In this document: positions 62,736 through 64,000 of the stretch, piece by piece
Layout: every line of letters starts with the position of its first letter
How positions within the stretch are numbered: position 1 is the stretch's first letter
DNA from: Hyphomonas oceanitis SCH89
GTDB lineage: Bacteria; Pseudomonadota; Alphaproteobacteria; Caulobacterales; Hyphomonadaceae
Direction: 5' to 3'
Length of the DNA stretch: 64,000 nucleotides
NCBI RefSeq assembly: GCF_000685295.1
Contig: NZ_ARYL01000011.1
Coordinates: 1 to 64,000, forward strand
Program-made: the position numbers and the translations under genes
Notes under the pieces: generated by a model
Databases searched by the model: none
What the model saw: the letters and a program-made list of their open reading frames with translations, nothing else
What the model was told of the DNA's origin: nothing

Positions 62736-62767
62736 ATGGGGCGCAGCCAGTCTAGGCTGCGCCCCAT
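62736..62767 (+). terminator. 13-bp hairpin after ftsH, overlapping the next start
   Basis: ATGGGGCGCAGCC and GGCTGCGCCCCAT form a perfect 13-bp stem with a 6-base loop. It could end ftsH transcripts, but no T-run follows. It also contains both candidate start codons of the next gene: the first ATG at its left end and the second at its right end. Translation control is possible. Confidence 0.55.
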
Positions 62768-63341
62768 GCTTTTGCGCTCATGTCTTGGCGGCCTTGCGGC
62801 CCTTTCCGTTTCGTCCTGCATCCCGTCTCCCGAGGCGGAGTTCTGGGGCCGCGTCTCGTCGCTCTGTGGCGAAGCCTTTGAAGGGGAGATCGTCAGCGAG
62901 GATGCGGCAGACGATGACTGGCGCAGCCAGCGTATCGTCATGCATGTGCGCGACTGTTCGAAATCGGAGATACGCATTCCGCTGTCGGTGGGGGAGGATA
63001 CGTCACGCACCTGGGTGCTGACACGCGGGGCCGATGGACTGGCCCTGCATCATGAGCACCGGCATGCCGATGGCAGCCTTGATGCGGTGACGGGCTATGG
63101 CGGGACATCGGCGGATTACAGCAGCGGCTCGCGGCAGAATTTCCCGGCGGATGAAGCGACCAAGGCCCTGTTCGATGAGGCGGGCATTCCGGAATCCAAG
63201 GCCAATATCTGGGCCGTGGAAGTGCGCCCGGCCCATACGCTGTTTGCCTATGAGCTGGAGCGGCCGGGGCGTTTCTTTCGGCTTGAATTTGATACGGCCA
63301 AGCCCGTCACGCCGCCGGAGCCGGTTGAGGCGACTGACTAG
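62736..63341 (+). CDS. Lipoprotein of unknown function
   Basis: From the first ATG (AGGA seven bases upstream) the product has 201 residues, with MGRSQSRLRPMLLRSC, a hydrophobic stretch and a lipobox (SVSSC). Beginning ten codons later is the alternative but leaves no ribosome site outside the hairpin. The mature part has two Cys, a segment EIRIPLSVGEDTSRTWVLTRG and ends RFFRLEFDTAKP. Family not recognised. It lies right after ftsH and overlaps the DUF2721 gene convergently. Confidence 0.72.
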   Translation: MGRSQSRLRPMLLRSCLGGLAALSVSSCIPSPEAEFWGRVSSLCGEAFEGEIVSEDAADDDWRSQRIVMHVRDCSKSEIRIPLSVGEDTSRTWVLTRGADGLALHHEHRHADGSLDAVTGYGGTSADYSSGSRQNFPADEATKALFDEAGIPESKANIWAVEVRPAHTLFAYELERPGRFFRLEFDTAKPVTPPEPVEATD

Positions 63342-63835
63342 TCGAGAATATGCGGCAGTCTTTTCTTCCGGCTGCCGCTTGCCCGCGCCGTGGTGATCAG
63401 GTGCGGCGCGACACGCAGGGTGCGCGTGGCGATGGAAATCTCCATCAGGAAATAGACTAGCCCGGCCACCAGTACGCCCATCGAAGCGACGAAGAGTACG
63501 GCGACGAGGTTTGAGACGTCGGTGCGGATCAGCTGGCCGGTAAACAGGATGACGATGACGAGACAGATCAGCAGGGCCGAGAGCGTCGACAGCGTGACGG
63601 CCCGGTTGATGCGGATCATGCGCTGGTCGATGGCGGCGAGTTCCAGCACGTGGGCTTTACGGGCCTCTTCGCCGAGATCGGCCAGGAAGCCTTCAACCTT
63701 GCGCCAGCGGTCAACGACGCGGCCAAGGCGGTTGGCCATGACATTGAGCAGAGCGCCGATGCCTGCAAGCAGGAAGACCGGCGCGATGGCGAGCTGGATG
63801 ATGTGGGAAATATCGGCGGGTACGGAAATGGGCAT
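63338..63835 (-). CDS. DUF2721 membrane protein
   Basis: The 165-residue protein has an N-terminal membrane segment (HIIQLAIAPVFLLAGIGALLNV), then RLGRVVDRWRKVE, and a double hydrophobic region (~80-103 and ~110-132). This is the pattern of DUF2721, of unknown function. The ATG is well placed; a partial GST gene begins downstream of it on the same strand, upstream in transcription. Confidence 0.8.
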   Translation of the reverse strand: MPISVPADISHIIQLAIAPVFLLAGIGALLNVMANRLGRVVDRWRKVEGFLADLGEEARKAHVLELAAIDQRMIRINRAVTLSTLSALLICLVIVILFTGQLIRTDVSNLVAVLFVASMGVLVAGLVYFLMEISIATRTLRVAPHLITTARASGSRKKRLPHILD

Positions 63836-63888
63836 GGCATAAGGCTTCGCCTTGTCACGCGCTCACGTCAAGTATTGCCTTATGCCTC

Positions 63889-64000
63889 CTAGGCTTTTGC
63901 ACTGGGCCGGGCGGATACGGCGGCATGCCACCGTTTGAGATGCACAAGGCTCTCGTCCGGGGGCACGCCGACAAGGCCGGCGCCAAAATCATAAGTGGCG
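63889..64000 (-). CDS. C-terminal end of a glutathione S-transferase-like protein (partial)
   Basis: On the minus strand one frame is open to the window edge. It reads ATYDFGAGLVGVPPDESL, then HLKRWHAAVSARPSAKA and a stop. The end PSAKA preceded by W-x-x-x-V-x-A-R-P is a common GST C terminus (helix and RPS). It would lie upstream of the DUF2721 gene in the same direction. Only 36 residues are visible, so this is a family guess. Confidence 0.6.
   Translation of the reverse strand, partial: ATYDFGAGLVGVPPDESLVHLKRWHAAVSARPSAKA

Overview
The window reads as chromosomal DNA of a high-GC alphaproteobacterium, most likely a Hyphomonadaceae (Hyphomonas-like) or near relative. The signs are PhyR of the alphaproteobacterial general stress response, RegB/RegA with a Sco protein, the polyhydroxybutyrate set (PhbB, PhaR, 3-hydroxybutyrate dehydrogenase), a TonB-dependent receptor, and the alphaproteobacterial gene order ruvC-ruvA-ruvB ... 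ybgC ... tolQ-tolR-tolA-tolB-pal-cpoB-tilS-ftsH. I found no rRNA, tRNA, CRISPR array or transposase gene.

Left part (1-18.2 kb): phyR, a PilZ protein and a class III-type sirtuin come first. A compact four-gene envelope operon follows: lipoprotein subtilase, a small anchored protein resembling a free subtilase propeptide, a lipoprotein, and a Pro/Thr-rich M23 lipoprotein. Next are msrB, a DUF2164 gene, prephenate dehydrogenase, a DUF983 protein, a GGDEF-EAL protein with a degenerate GGDEF site, P-II, a methyltransferase, glyoxalase II and a cupin. The divergent phbB/phaR pair and a divergent SDR/otsA pair close this part.

18.2-19.7 kb is the clearest foreign island. A low-GC abiF-type gene (HEPN RNase fold) is preceded by a sigma70-like promoter, a structured RNA of about 92 nt and an intrinsic terminator that abuts the abiF start codon. 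The module sits between the two ends of a broken P-loop ATPase gene.

Middle (19.7-46.4 kb): a divergent GT2/ArnT-type glycosyltransferase pair, a TonB receptor, regA-regB and sco, bdhA, a trypsin-like protease, pyrF, a PQQ alcohol dehydrogenase, a sulfotransferase, GST/YCII, TetR, tsaD, DJ-1, lepA, a membrane protein/vWA-like lipoprotein pair, a chagasin-like inhibitor, a Rieske oxygenase and a fasciclin lipoprotein. Three BIME-like palindromic repeats cluster between tsaD and lepA.

Right (46.5-64 kb): the ruv/tol/ftsH block, interrupted by two groups of accessory genes. One group holds a YqjI-like metal-type PadR regulator with a perfect 16-bp inverted repeat in front of it, and an endonuclease/phosphatase plus cardiolipin-synthase pair.

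Regulatory theme: four exact GGAAC-N16/17-CGTT sequences (the sigma-EcfG promoter consensus) lie just upstream of and point toward the SDR, otsA, the fasciclin lipoprotein and the cardiolipin synthase. With phyR in the same window, this suggests a local share of the general stress regulon covering trehalose, envelope and phospholipid remodelling.
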